A stretch of DNA of 64,000 nucleotides from Heyndrickxia acidicola (GTDB lineage Bacteria > Bacillota > Bacilli > Bacillales > Bacillaceae_C), in contig NZ_KV440953.1 of assembly GCF_001636425.1 (NCBI RefSeq), forward strand, positions 2,678,847 through 2,742,846, read 5' to 3'. The notes beneath the pieces are model-generated. The model was not told the origin of the DNA. It searched no databases and was given only the letters and a program-made list of their open reading frames with translations. The translations under genes were made by a program, and so were the position numbers. Below, in pieces: positions 1 to 8,778 of this stretch (its first letter is position 1; each line of letters starts with the position of its first letter).

Positions 1-1331
1 GTACCTGTGTTCGAATTCATTTCATGAAAATGCCAGCTCGGTACAGAGTATGTGAGTAAATAGATACCATCTGAACTAGAATCAACTGACCCCTTCATAA
101 CAATATCTTTTGTCCTGTCACCTTCCGCATTGGACAAGGCTTTTACACCCGCCATTGGATCAAAGTCAGTCCCTCTTTGAAGAAGCCCTGAATTTACCCC
201 CGTATAAAAAGGCAAAATTTGTACAGTTGGCAATGACGCATCCGGCTTAATAAAGGTTGAATTTCCAACTTGATCCTGTAAATAGATTTGGTCTATATAA
301 TAAGTCCCTTCGGAAGCATAGGCAGGCACCTGCAATTGTCCTGTCCATTCGTTATTCGTGCTGCCAGCCCTGAGATTGCCCCAAAAGACATCATTTGAGT
401 TTTGGGTATTTTCGCGTTTGAATGATACCTGTACAGCTTTAATTCCGGACCCTACATCCTCTCCATTTACAGTTACGCCCAATAAATCGCCAGGGTATAG
501 CTTATTCTCACCAACAGTAACAGAGTTGAATACAGGTCCTGAATTATCTGTAATTCCACCTGATATGGTCAATTTAGCATTCGCAAGCATGTCTTGATTA
601 TTATACCAATATCGAATTTCATTTCCCGCCTTATCTGTAAGAGAGAGATCACCGATATCGTATTCCCCGTTTCGCACATTCTTTGGTATGGTTATTTCAG
701 CTTCATAGTGCCCCGTTACATCGTTATAGTGGAAGCCCGCGAAAAGGGAGGATGGATAATCGTTTGTTTCAATATGCCTAAAACTAACAGAACCATTGGA
801 TAACCCGCTTTCGTCATTATACTCGATTGACACGATTACCTTATCACCAGGCTTCGCTGTAGACTGGCTAATTTTTACGGATGTAAGCTCTGGAGGCGTT
901 GAATCTGTTTCTCCATCCAGCATACTAAAACTTAAATTTGATATCAAAGGTGTCCCGCTTCCATAGGTACTACTATTCCCGGCATTATCATACAGTGTAA
1001 TACTCTCTACATACCAGTTTCCTTGAAGCATGCCATCCGTTCTATATGAAAACTCATATGTATTATTTCCGGTATAACGCATCATGGAGTAAATGGTCTT
1101 GCTGGAAGAACCATTTGCCAAGGTAATATCAGCATCTTCAGCGGGGCCTGACTCATTATCGTTTTCGACCGTAAATTCCATCTTAATGGTATCGCCTGAA
1201 TGGAATTCCTTCTGATTGATTGAAGCTGTCTTAAGAATTAGCGGAGTGGTATCACTATCAGCTTTGGAAGGTACCACGCCAGCCAGACTTAAGGCGAGTA
1301 TAAAAATAAAGATCAAATTTTTTCTTAACAT
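1..1331 (-). CDS. Secreted Ig-like-domain protein, C-terminus beyond window
   Basis: An open frame runs from an ATG at 1331 to the window edge with no stop (443 codons visible). The start follows a GAGAGGAT ribosome site. Residues 1-25 form a signal peptide (MLRKN, then a hydrophobic run ending near VVPSKA). The mature part is Ser/Thr/Asn/Gly rich and contains repeated beta-sandwich-like stretches with phrases such as 'SGPVFNSVTVGENKLYPGD'. Near residues 390-430 there is a DUF5011-like Ig module (FDPMAGVKALSNAEGD). Such proteins are exported and often act as adhesins or as accessory parts of wall-bound enzymes. Any catalytic domain would lie outside the window. Export is well supported; the function is unknown. 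Confidence 0.8.
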   Translation of the reverse strand, partial: MLRKNLIFIFILALSLAGVVPSKADSDTTPLILKTASINQKEFHSGDTIKMEFTVENDNESGPAEDADITLANGSSSKTIYSMMRYTGNNTYEFSYRTDGMLQGNWYVESITLYDNAGNSSTYGSGTPLISNLSFSMLDGETDSTPPELTSVKISQSTAKPGDKVIVSIEYNDESGLSNGSVSFRHIETNDYPSSLFAGFHYNDVTGHYEAEITIPKNVRNGEYDIGDLSLTDKAGNEIRYWYNNQDMLANAKLTISGGITDNSGPVFNSVTVGENKLYPGDLLGVTVNGEDVGSGIKAVQVSFKRENTQNSNDVFWGNLRAGSTNNEWTGQLQVPAYASEGTYYIDQIYLQDQVGNSTFIKPDASLPTVQILPFYTGVNSGLLQRGTDFDPMAGVKALSNAEGDRTKDIVMKGSVDSSSDGIYLLTYSVPSWHFHEMNSNTG

Positions 1332-1364
1332 ATAGCAAATCCTCTCTTAGCAGATGGCTTGTTT

Positions 1365-1680
1365 CCTTTTTAGTCTCTGCTCTGTAAAAAAAGATGTTGA
1401 TTGAGCGAAGGCGCGAGACTCGTGCTTAGCAAAGCTTGCTAGTGTCTCCAGCGAAAATCAACACGCAAGAATAACAGAGACTTATTTTTACACTTAGAAA
1501 AATTCTGTTGGTTTTTGTAAAACGGCTGGTTCACACACCTTTAGCAAGCTGAAAGGTTACAAAAAAGACAGGAAACTAAAGCAAAATTTTTGCTTTTCGT
1601 TCCCTTCTTTCCTGTAAAATGAGCAAAAAAACGAGCAATTATCAACATAATGCCTATACTTAAAGGGTAATTAAAAACAG
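1365..1680. repeat. Dispersed repeat family A, composite copy
   Basis: This intergenic stretch carries the family-A words GGTTCACACACCTTTAGCAAGCTGAAAGG, split here over 1530-1556, and ACGAGCAATTATCAACATA (about 1632-1650). These are shared with copies near 8.1, 21.9 and 52.0 kb. Two further inverted repeats sit inside it, an AGATGTTGATT/AATCAACA arm pair at about 1392-1462 and a GACAGGAAA/TTTCCTGT arm pair at about 1567-1616. No coding potential is seen. Confidence 0.6.
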
Positions 1681-1694
1681 AGATAACTCTCCCT

Positions 1695-2441
1695 CTATTT
1701 TTTCTTTATTTCAGCCAGTTCCATCGAAATGCTCTGATCATCACCTTTAACATTGATGATGCTTTTAATCATACCAACTGACGGCGCAAAAAAGTTGATT
1801 TCAGTGGTTTCACCATCCGTTATATTGACAACAATAACCTTTTGAAATGTTCCAGCTTTCACTTTAACCGTTTTGTTTATTCCTGTGACGGTCGCGTATG
1901 CTTTCGTTCCGCCCAGACTTGAAAATAGCCACTTTTCGCCTACTTTAATGGGATATTTTAAGTCTGTTGACGTTGAATTTTTAATAAAAGGAATCTGGGT
2001 ATATAACCCTTTAGCGTCTTCTTTTTCCCAAGAAGCAATGGAGTTATTTTCATACCATTGATTCCAGCCATTATTCATACCAGCAAATGTGTAGGTAACA
2101 GTATCTCCAAAGTTATCCTTGTAGACGTATTTTTTGGCTGTGTTCATTTTGTAGCTTACTGCCTTGGCAGATGTGTAGAAATGAAGATAGCTAGAATAGA
2201 TATATGCTTTTTTACTTTTGTAAACGATCTGTGCCCAACCATATTTCGTTTTAGCATAAACAGTCACTTTTGTCCCCTTTTTCAATACCCCAAGCTTTTT
2301 AGATGAAGTGGAGGCTTTTCCCCTCACATTTACATCCTTTGTCACCATTGCATACTGCTTCACAGCAGCACTGGCAGCCGATTGAAAAGATAATCCTGCG
2401 ATAAACACAAAGACCAATAACAAGCTTACTATTTTTTTCAT
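1695..2441 (-). CDS. Secreted protein with N-terminal bacterial SH3 domain
   Basis: This 248-aa protein begins with a clear signal peptide (MKKIVSLLLVFVFIAGL, cleavage near SAASAA). Residues about 28-90 form one SH3b domain, recognisable by 'KDVNVRGKASTSSKKLGVLKKG' in pieces and the GWAQIVY turn. SH3b domains bind peptidoglycan or wall peptides. The remaining 150 residues have no catalytic motif I recognise; they read as a beta-rich domain. The start is set by GGGGGGAG seven bases before ATG. It sits 360 bp downstream of the cut secreted protein on the same strand, with repeat DNA between, so it is probably a separate transcript. The role is likely in the envelope but not defined. Confidence 0.75.
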   Translation of the reverse strand: MKKIVSLLLVFVFIAGLSFQSAASAAVKQYAMVTKDVNVRGKASTSSKKLGVLKKGTKVTVYAKTKYGWAQIVYKSKKAYIYSSYLHFYTSAKAVSYKMNTAKKYVYKDNFGDTVTYTFAGMNNGWNQWYENNSIASWEKEDAKGLYTQIPFIKNSTSTDLKYPIKVGEKWLFSSLGGTKAYATVTGINKTVKVKAGTFQKVIVVNITDGETTEINFFAPSVGMIKSIINVKGDDQSISMELAEIKKK

Positions 2442-2673
2442 ACTACTCCCCCCATTATATTAAGTTTAATACTCGTCAATTTTAACACAGTAAATGGTAA
2501 AATAGTTATTTATTTTATTTAACGAAATTTCCTGGAATTTTAGTAATATAGTTGAGAATAGTGCTAAGCCTTGGAATTCTTAATCGTCACGATTAGTATG
2601 AAAGATCCTTCTGTTATTCCAAACTTCACTGTAATGAACAAAGGTTCCCTGTGATGGATCTCCGTTTCGTATT

Positions 2674-2700
2674 AAAAAAATCCTGCGATTTAATCGCAGG
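2674..2700 (-). terminator. Rho-independent terminator
   Basis: Read on the minus strand, CCTGCGAT, a short loop and ATCGCAGG are followed by a run of seven T. It lies downstream of the decayed gene at 2790-3355. Confidence 0.7.
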
Positions 2701-2789
2701 CCAAGGTATTGATGTCCCTATTTCTTCTAGTGAAGTAAGCAATCTGAACACATAATACTTTAATATAATGTGCTTTCATTTAATTTCAC

Positions 2790-3355
2790 TTATAGATCGT
2801 CAATTGTAAGTGTCTTTCCATCCCTGCTGACAGAATACTTGTGATTACCAAAATCAGAAACATAATCAAAACTACCAGAAGCTTTAAAGTCCTTATCATA
2901 CTTAGATTGAAATTTATAAATGAACGGAAGCATTTTCTTGTAAGAGTAAAGAGAAACCGTATCGTATTGCCCGTTTATATGATTGATATCTAGTTTAATA
3001 ATATTTTTTTGCTCCTTGGTCTATTCTCTATTAAGTTGTTGATAATCATATGCAGTAAATATAAGAAAAATAAATACAAAAGTGAAATAGAGAGGAAGAA
3101 ACAATACTATGATAGTAAACCCCAGACCGCAACTTTTGAAAATAATTCGTACACGTTACTGCTAACGCAACAATAGCCAGAACATCATTAAAAATCTTTC
3201 CTGTTGTAAAATCATTCTTATCCCAAGCAGAATAAATAACATAGCCATTAACCTGCAGCATCAACATAATTTCCCTAAGCAGAATATAAAAAGCTGAATA
3301 AGCCATAATGCCAAAAAGAATTTTACTTTTTAATCCATTTCCTTTTAATTTCGCT
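2790..3355 (-). pseudogene. Decayed small membrane protein gene (frameshift plus amber)
   Basis: Three pieces of one gene can be joined on the minus strand. The 5' part (from 3306 or slightly upstream) encodes MAYSAFYILLREIMLMLQ and a hydrophobic stretch. Near 3122 the frame must shift by one to continue as a convincing membrane helix (GFTIIVLFLPLYFTFVFI). That frame then hits TAG near 3023 and reads on in the same frame for about 77 codons to TAA at 2790, ending ...RDGKTLTIDDL. The downstream half is hydrophilic. I do not recognise the family. There is no good start codon with ribosome site; an AGGAGGGG lies near 3360, but only ATA or TTA follow. This looks like a dead gene rather than two short genes. 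Confidence 0.6.
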
Positions 3356-3417
3356 ATTCCCCTCCTATATTACTCCAGTCTGACGAACTAACCTCCTTTT
3401 CATCTAATAACAAACCA

Positions 3418-3448
3418 AAAAATGCCGCCATTTAGGCAGCATTAAGCG
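3418..3448 (-). terminator. Terminator after dinB-like gene
   Basis: On the minus strand AATGCTGCC pairs (one mismatch) with GGCGGCATT and is followed by TTTTTT. It lies 20 bp past the DinB-family stop codon. Confidence 0.65.
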
Positions 3449-3467
3449 TTTTATCCTTTAATGAGCT

Positions 3468-3941
3468 TTAAAACTCAATGAGGTCTGTGTCTGGAGGGAT
3501 ATATCCAAGTTGTCTGCCTATTTTTACAATTTGTCCTTTATGGTGAAATTCATGTGTAATGGTATGCGTAAAAAGCCATAATGCAGATATCTCCGCACTT
3601 CCACCCTTCTCAAAGGATACATGTAGGGTTTTATCCCAATTGCCTTTAAATTCATTCAAAAATTTAAGAACAAGATCATCAATTCTCCTAAAAACTTCGC
3701 GCATCTCCTGTATATCATTAATGGAATCTGGTCTTATTTCAGAAAGAGATGTACCAAGAGCTCGCTTTCCCAACCATACCCGATAACAATCGGCTACATG
3801 CGCATGCAAACTGCGGATAGAGTCTCCGCCAAAACTCTCAAGTTCTTTCACATAATCCGTATGTGACAAGGTTTCACAATAACGAAATAATGACTCCCTG
3901 GTTCGACGAATCAAATCATACTGGCTTTCTAATACATCCAT
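3468..3941 (-). CDS. DinB-family metalloprotein
   Basis: This 157-aa protein is of the DinB/YfiT four-helix-bundle superfamily. The metal-binding histidines are visible: LHAHVADC near residue 48, and THTITHEFHHKGQ near residues 126-134, where HxxxH supplies the other two ligands. Members of this family are damage-induced proteins or thiol-dependent transferases (for example bacillithiol S-transferases); which one applies here cannot be told. I start at 3941 because AAGGAG lies nine bases upstream. An in-frame ATG at 3968 lacks a site. It is a single gene with its own terminator. Confidence 0.85.
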   Translation of the reverse strand: MDVLESQYDLIRRTRESLFRYCETLSHTDYVKELESFGGDSIRSLHAHVADCYRVWLGKRALGTSLSEIRPDSINDIQEMREVFRRIDDLVLKFLNEFKGNWDKTLHVSFEKGGSAEISALWLFTHTITHEFHHKGQIVKIGRQLGYIPPDTDLIEF

Positions 3942-4202
3942 CCTCTCGCTCTCCTTTTCGGGGGTCATTTAGGGTGCGTTTTATACAATCTGTTTTCACT
4001 ATTATTTCTCTTTCAAACCCCGTAATTCCTGTTTTCATATTGATCTGATGAGTGAAAAATCCAGAATACCCTTTCCAGAGTTTTGTCATGCGCAAGAGTT
4101 AGTAATGAAAAATTATTCGGTGAACACCACCCGTATTTTTATCACAGTATCAACATAGAAATTGAGCAGGATCTTTTTTAAAATCCTATTACCGTTAATG
4201 TA

Positions 4203-4466
4203 CTAATGATACATTGTTCCAACCTTTTCAAGATCACTTAATAAATGTTTAATTTCCTCTGGACTTAGCCTTATCGGCATTTGGTCATATAACGTAATGA
4301 CTTGTCCATCCTTATCACCTTCGTGCTCCTGCAGGTAATGAAAGAGAGCCTTTAATTGATTTTCCTTAATTGTAGATTGAGTGTTAAAATGCTTAATCGT
4401 TTGTAACGAAAATTCGTTCATTTGTTCATCAAACTCACCAGAAATAATGCTTCCTTTTAAAAACAT
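4203..4466 (-). CDS. Small hypothetical protein
   Basis: This 87-aa soluble acidic protein starts MFLKGSIISGE. The start was chosen for GGAGGAG nine bases upstream; an upstream ATG at 4493 has no site. It is predicted mostly helical, with a C-terminal motif reading RLSPEEIKHLLSDLEKV that suggests a compact helical domain. No known family is recognised. A monocistronic setting gives no functional hint. Confidence 0.6.
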   Translation of the reverse strand: MFLKGSIISGEFDEQMNEFSLQTIKHFNTQSTIKENQLKALFHYLQEHEGDKDGQVITLYDQMPIRLSPEEIKHLLSDLEKVGTMYH

Positions 4467-4524
4467 TCGTCCACTCCTCCAATGGCATTTCATTTTTTGA
4501 TAGTATAACCTTAAAAATAAAACA

Positions 4525-4710
4525 CTAGTAATGAAGAAGAATAAATACAGATAAATAATTCCCTTTATATTGGGACAACAAATGAACTAGATAATCGACT
4601 CCCTTAACGGTTATTTTGGTGCCAACCCTTCCTTTTCCTATCTGGACAAACCCTTTTTCCTTCATGCTTTCCAACTGCAGCTTTATCTTCTGTTCCTTTT
4701 TATTTTCCAA
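4525..4710 (-). CDS. Possible small protein or wHTH remnant
   Basis: A 61-codon frame begins with TTG and lacks a clear ribosome site. The central part (LESMKEKGFVQIGKG, then TKITVKGVDYLVHLL) resembles the wing and helices of a winged-helix fragment. It could be a remnant of a longer regulator or a chance frame. It sits between two unrelated small genes. Low confidence. Confidence 0.3.
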   Translation of the reverse strand: MENKKEQKIKLQLESMKEKGFVQIGKGRVGTKITVKGVDYLVHLLSQYKGNYLSVFILLHY

Positions 4711-4955
4711 TAAATAAATATAAGGTAATGAAAATCACCGGGAGCTAAATGAATACGCCAAAAAGAACAACCTCTATTTCCGCAGCGTTATTATTCAGGC
4801 AAAAGCCAATTCTGATTTGACATATCTTATTAAATTTATAGACATAGTCAAATTGGAATGTTTATGTTGATTATCTAATAAATGGGTTGAAATAACCTCC
4901 TAGTTTATGTAATAATTCTTTTAATTAAAGATAATTTGATTCGAGGTAATCACCA

Positions 4956-5105
4956 TTGAAAAAACTGGATGATATCACTAAAGAAATAGAATTATTAAGA
5001 ATTGAATTAATTGAAGCAGGTCTAAGATATGGACTGAATGCACCCGAAACCCTATATTTAAGCCAAAAGCTGGATAGTCTTTTAAACAGGCTTATCATCA
5101 TCTAG
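4956..5105 (+). CDS. Spo0E-family aspartyl-phosphate phosphatase
   Basis: This short gene (49 aa) starts at TTG, eight bases after a GAGG site, and ends at TAG 5103-5105. The protein LKKLDDITKEIELLRIELIE... LYLSQKLDSLLNRL shows the family signature: a two-helix hairpin whose second helix carries SQxLD (SxxLD). Spo0E-like proteins remove phosphate from Spo0A~P and so hold back sporulation; some members act on other response regulators. Length is typical (45-60 aa). It stands alone in a 700-bp gene-poor stretch. I am confident in the family, but its target in this strain is unknown. Confidence 0.8.
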   Translation: MKKLDDITKEIELLRIELIEAGLRYGLNAPETLYLSQKLDSLLNRLIII

Positions 5106-5535
5106 TCTCCCTTACAACTATTATCCGCTTTTCAGTTCACTCAATTGCAAATGTATGTTTTAAGGCAGGATGAAGACACTTAAGCCATTATGCAAATAAA
5201 GGATTCTGGCACCTTCTGAGGATCTTTTTTATGCATGATGGCCCGCATTCTGTCTTGTTCAATGTAGCTCTATACCATCTTTTTCGAGGGCGGTTCAATT
5301 TTCCCTAACCAGACTCCCCAACATAAACCTTACATATTTCCTCCCATTATTAGATTAACACCAACCATGATCTTTAACAGACCCAACTCATAAGGGAAAG
5401 TTGCTAGTCATAGCAAGGAGACGATAATTAATTTGACCATGAAAACTGCAGCTATTTAACTTGAATCTCTTCTTTTCATCAAACAACTTAACAAATAGGA
5501 TAGGAATTTGGTATTATTTTTAATGGGAGACTTAA
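5106..5535. other. Intergenic region without gene
   Basis: No supported reading frame is seen. There is only a weak hairpin at about 5202-5232 followed by a T-run, possibly the end of the Spo0E-like transcript, and AT-rich sequence that should hold the promoter of the RsbR-like gene. Confidence 0.4.
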
Positions 5536-5550
5536 GTGGAGGCTATCGGA

Positions 5551-6375
5551 ATGAAAAATAACAGTGAATTATATCAATTTTTTCTAGACAAAACATGGGA
5601 TTTAACAGAGGCATGGTATAAATCATTAGACAAAAGTGACCCATCTGGGGTGTATGCTTCTACTGACCCAGATGTAATAAACGCGACCAAACAGCAAAAT
5701 TATGCATTTCATAAACACATTTCCGAAATCTTTATCATAGACGAAGAAGAGTTTATTGCTAGACTCGAGACATGGATCCTTGAAGTTACACAAGATGAAC
5801 AGCATCTTAAAACTCCAATTCACTTTATCTTAAGAGAATTTTTCAGAACACAGGAGCAATATTTGGACTTAATGGACGATTTTGCAAACCTGCACACCAC
5901 TTATACTCAGCAAGAAATAGATAGTTGGAAACGCAGGATTATTACTACTATGGATAAGGTAATGATCTGGTTTGTAGAAGAAAACCATCATTTCTCAATG
6001 AAAAGACTTCAATCCCAGCAGGAGATGATTAAGGAACTAAGTTCTCCTATCATTGTCATTGGCAAAAAAACAGCCTTACTCCCTCTTATTGGGGATATCG
6101 ACACATCCAGGGCCAAATATATCATTGAAACTTCCTTATATCAATGTGCCAATAAATCTATCAGTCTTCTATATATTGACTTATCTGGTGTTGTAATGAT
6201 TGATACAATGGTTGCACATCAGCTTTTCCAATTGATTGAAGCTCTAAATTTAATTGGTGTAAAATCCATTCTCTCTGGTATACGTCCTGAAATAGCTCAA
6301 ACAGCCATCCAATTAGGACTGGATTTCAGCAAACTTACAATAAAATCATCTCTTCAGCTCGTAAAAGATGAATAG
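5551..6375 (+). CDS. RsbR-type stressosome protein with STAS domain
   Basis: This 274-aa protein is built like RsbR co-antagonists. An N-terminal helical sensor domain (about residues 1-150) carries the RsbRD/globin-like pattern and a linker helix. A C-terminal STAS domain runs from about 160 to 274 (SSPIIVIGKKTALLPLIGDID, split; then LSGVVMIDTMVAHQL). The SGV..IDT segment contains the Thr that RsbT phosphorylates in the family. Such proteins form the stressosome that releases RsbT and activates sigma-B. The start is at 5551, after GGAGG with eight bases spacing; the earlier in-frame GTG overlaps that site. It is monocistronic with a terminator just after the stop. Confidence 0.85.
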   Translation: MKNNSELYQFFLDKTWDLTEAWYKSLDKSDPSGVYASTDPDVINATKQQNYAFHKHISEIFIIDEEEFIARLETWILEVTQDEQHLKTPIHFILREFFRTQEQYLDLMDDFANLHTTYTQQEIDSWKRRIITTMDKVMIWFVEENHHFSMKRLQSQQEMIKELSSPIIVIGKKTALLPLIGDIDTSRAKYIIETSLYQCANKSISLLYIDLSGVVMIDTMVAHQLFQLIEALNLIGVKSILSGIRPEIAQTAIQLGLDFSKLTIKSSLQLVKDE

Positions 6376-6391
6376 ACGTCCCTTAATAAGC

Positions 6392-6416
6392 GCTCCTTTT
6401 AAAGGGGCTTTTTATT
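6392..6416 (+). terminator. Terminator after RsbR-like gene
   Basis: GCTCCTTT pairs with AAAGGGGC (with a G-T pair) and is followed by TTTTTAT, 17 bp after the stop codon. Confidence 0.65.
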
Positions 6417-6436
6417 TTGACTTTTAAAATATGTGA

Positions 6437-6526
6437 ATAGCTTACGAAAAGATGCCACGAAGACAGACAACATACGGAATTTTGCCTGGTACGTAAAGCA
6501 ACAATCTAATGCGTAAACAGTCATTT
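6437..6526. repeat. MITE-like family C, truncated copy
   Basis: The sequence matches the right half of the copies at 37.3 and 57.2 kb (TACGAAAAGATGCCACGAAG, then AAGACAGACAACATACGG, then AGCAACAATCT). The terminal arm ATGCGTAAACAG is retained and the other end is missing. Confidence 0.7.
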
Positions 6527-6547
6527 ATAATCAACTGCTATACTGCT

Positions 6548-6745
6548 TTAGGAGTGAATTTGGTGGAAGACAAACCGAATGAGGTACCATATGCCTCCAA
6601 GTATGTATTCAAAAAGTATCATAGTGATATCCAAGAGCAGATCCCACTTTGTATAAATAGGTTCTCTTTCTCCCCAATTCCCTTTTCGTTTTTTTCTTTC
6701 AAGTTTTGCTTCTTTCTTTTCATCCAATTTTTTATTCATCCTCAT
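6548..6745 (-). CDS. Small basic membrane protein, unknown
   Basis: This 65-aa protein has a strongly basic N-terminus (KKLDEKKEAKLERKKRKGNW) followed by one long hydrophobic segment (LLLDITMILFEYILGGIWY) and a short tail. The layout suggests a single-pass inner-membrane peptide with a cytosolic basic arm. AGGGGAT lies six bases before the ATG, which supports real translation. No named family is recognised. A truncated repeat lies directly downstream. Confidence 0.55.
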   Translation of the reverse strand: MRMNKKLDEKKEAKLERKKRKGNWGEREPIYTKWDLLLDITMILFEYILGGIWYLIRFVFHQIHS

Positions 6746-6887
6746 GGTTTATCCCCTACTGATTAATTTTAATAGGTGTTTTCTATTTTAAACATTACAT
6801 AATTTCACACTACATAAAAAGGCTTTTTAACAGGAAAGTTTGTCTACACTATTAATTCACTCCTTGAATAAGTGGAGGTGATTATTA

Positions 6888-7520
6888 GTGTGCGATAATC
6901 AAGGTCAATATGAGATATATGATGCACAACAGAAAATTCTCAATGGTATGGAGGATTTATCAAAGGCAGCGAGCAATTTATTTCGAATCCCCGTCTTTTT
7001 CAGCCATCAAAACCTATTATCTCTTGGTCCCGCCAACCCGCCTTTTACCCAGCGGCAGGAATTTGTTATTCGTATGTTTAATGAAATAAAAAGCGTCCTA
7101 CTTTTTCCCAGAACAATTCCCAACACGGATCAATACCCTGACACCACAATAGAAAATATCCGCCGTATGGTCATTTCTAGCTACGGGATGGCAGCAGTAC
7201 TTCTATCACCCAACTCACCTACCGCACAAAAGGAACCGTATTCTCCTTTTCTTCAAATTGAGCCTTCTATGGGATACCAATATGGCCTTCCACTGCTTCT
7301 TGTAAAAGAAAGTACCATTCCAGCAGGCGGTATTTGGGGAGATGCAGGTCCGCTTGCCCCATTTACTCCCATTACTTGGTTTTCCAATACCACTACGGTA
7401 GATGAATTCTTTTCTAGTGTCCAATGGAAAGAAGCACTTCAGAACTGGGCAGGCCAGGTTCGAAGCGGTTATTTCATTCAAACTCAGCCGGAATTCAAGT
7501 ATACGTGCAATGGGAATTAG
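6888..7520 (+). CDS. Uncharacterised protein with deoxyribosyltransferase/TIR-like core
   Basis: The gene starts at GTG with GGAGGTG eight bases upstream and encodes 210 aa without signal peptide. The middle reads like a Rossmann-type sensor or hydrolase. A helix (IENIRRMVISSYGMAAVLLSP) ends in the strand typical of 'a.v.ll.p', then comes a stretch with a conserved-looking acid and Tyr/Gly pattern (FLQIEPSMGYQYGLPLLLVKE). The same arrangement (E-x-G-x-a-y-G-k-P-i) occurs in nucleoside 2-deoxyribosyltransferases and TIR-like NAD-processing domains. I infer a nucleotide-related activity only from this likeness. It is followed by a bidirectional terminator and appears monocistronic. Confidence 0.55.
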   Translation: MCDNQGQYEIYDAQQKILNGMEDLSKAASNLFRIPVFFSHQNLLSLGPANPPFTQRQEFVIRMFNEIKSVLLFPRTIPNTDQYPDTTIENIRRMVISSYGMAAVLLSPNSPTAQKEPYSPFLQIEPSMGYQYGLPLLLVKESTIPAGGIWGDAGPLAPFTPITWFSNTTTVDEFFSSVQWKEALQNWAGQVRSGYFIQTQPEFKYTCNGN

Positions 7521-7569
7521 TAATGTAAAACAGGCTTATTGAATAGGGTTTTAAACTCATAATATTATG

Positions 7570-7605
7570 AAAGGAAGAAATCCAAAAAATGATTTCTCCC
7601 TTTTT
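7570..7605. terminator. Bidirectional terminator
   Basis: AAAGGAAGAAATC and GATTTCTCCCTTT form a stem with one mismatch and T-runs on the plus strand. It lies between the convergent genes ending at 7520 and 7622. Confidence 0.65.
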
Positions 7606-7621
7606 CTATCCTGCTTTTTCT

Positions 7622-7963
7622 TTAATCTTCCGTCTCATTCATTATTCTTTTTAAAATATAGCAGCTTCCATTTTCAGAAAAATACAAATATTTTCCCTGC
7701 ATCCTATTAAAGGTGACCTCTTGCTTATCATAATACAGCTTCATTACTTTTTCGAATTTCTCCATTGTATCTTTTATAGGATTAATAATAATATCTTCCG
7801 TTTGTTTGACTGCAATAAACCCCTTCGGTTCCCCTTTTCTTTCTGGCTTTAATTCAGCTGCCCAATCACCATTTAATAAAATCTCAGCTGCAGTTATTTT
7901 TCTTTTCCTGTTTTGAATAGACCAGGCGTTCCGGCAGTTGCAGCGGTGAATCTTGGACTTCAT
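7622..7963 (-). CDS. Conserved-looking hypothetical protein
   Basis: The protein has 113 aa, with a start supported by GGGAGAGGG five bases upstream. The N-terminus HRCNCRNAWSIQ has two close cysteines followed by an Arg/Lys-rich strand. The middle, GEPKGFIAVKQTEDI, and the C-terminus, KYLYFSENGSCYILKR, suggest a small beta-rich domain. I do not recognise a family and see no catalytic set. It is soluble and alone on its strand. Confidence 0.55.
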   Translation of the reverse strand: MKSKIHRCNCRNAWSIQNRKRKITAAEILLNGDWAAELKPERKGEPKGFIAVKQTEDIIINPIKDTMEKFEKVMKLYYDKQEVTFNRMQGKYLYFSENGSCYILKRIMNETED

Positions 7964-8104
7964 TTCCCTCTCCCTGCTTTCCAGGCTGATTTTTTAAATG
8001 CACCATATTAGAGATTTTATTCGTCCAATCATAAAAATATTTATAAATTTTGCGAATCTATTCGTTTTTGGCCACCCTCTTTTTAAATCTTGGGTATGTC
8101 AGAG

Positions 8105-8225
8105 GACTCTATTGTTTTTTAGCTCATTCGTGTGAAACGGCCGTTTCACATGCCTTTCAACACAGCTGAAAGGTTACAGTAAAGAACTAAAAAAGAGCAG
8201 CTAACAACATAGAAATTTAACAGAG
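8105..8225. repeat. Dispersed repeat family A
   Basis: This is a well-preserved copy: TTTTTTAGCTCATTCGTGTG, then an AAACGGCCGTTT palindrome, then CAGCTGAAAGG, then CAACATAGAAATTTAACAGA. It matches 51905-52022 over almost the whole length. Confidence 0.75.
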
Positions 8226-8778
8226 CTTAACTTAAAGCATATAAAACATGCCGGTACAAATTACACGGCAAACCAAATAAAAAGCAGCGCCGCTCGGCCA
8301 CTTTTCCTATGACCGAAAGCACTGCTTTTTTTTCCGTGAGATTAGGTTCGAGAGCAATCTACATTCAAAACCTAAATACGAAAGCCCTGCCTCTCTTTCA
8401 TCTTGCGATTCCTAGATCGCTCCAGTGAAAAATAAGGTTTTGACTTATGGGTAAATTTTATTTTACGCAGTAATACTAAATGGGAACATCGATTAATGTG
8501 AGAAAAAATAGAATGGTAAGCGTAGAGGGTTATATTCTATTGCGGAAGGCAAATACGATTTGTATTACTGCTTTTATCTGTGCAGCAACTCATGCACGTA
8601 TCTTTCTTTTACATGAACAGAAGTGTTCTGTACATTAGATGTTAAAACTTAATAAAATTTACTACTAATACTCCCGAAGTTTTTGTTTAAATTTCTCAAC
8701 TAAATTCAAACAAAATGCAACGTTAATTATTATATCATGCACACAAAAGATGTCAAGTCTATTTAATTTAATCCATCA
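8226..8778. other. Intergenic region with terminator-like hairpin
   Basis: The stretch holds a hairpin at about 8279-8331 (AAAAAGCAG...CTGCTTTTTTTT) that could terminate in either direction. A 52-codon frame at 8479-8637 has no ribosome site and I do not call it. The rest is AT-rich with nothing recognisable. Confidence 0.4.

Noticed and set aside
8479-8637. 52-codon plus-strand frame
   Set aside because: No ribosome site and no domain; composition like surrounding noncoding DNA.
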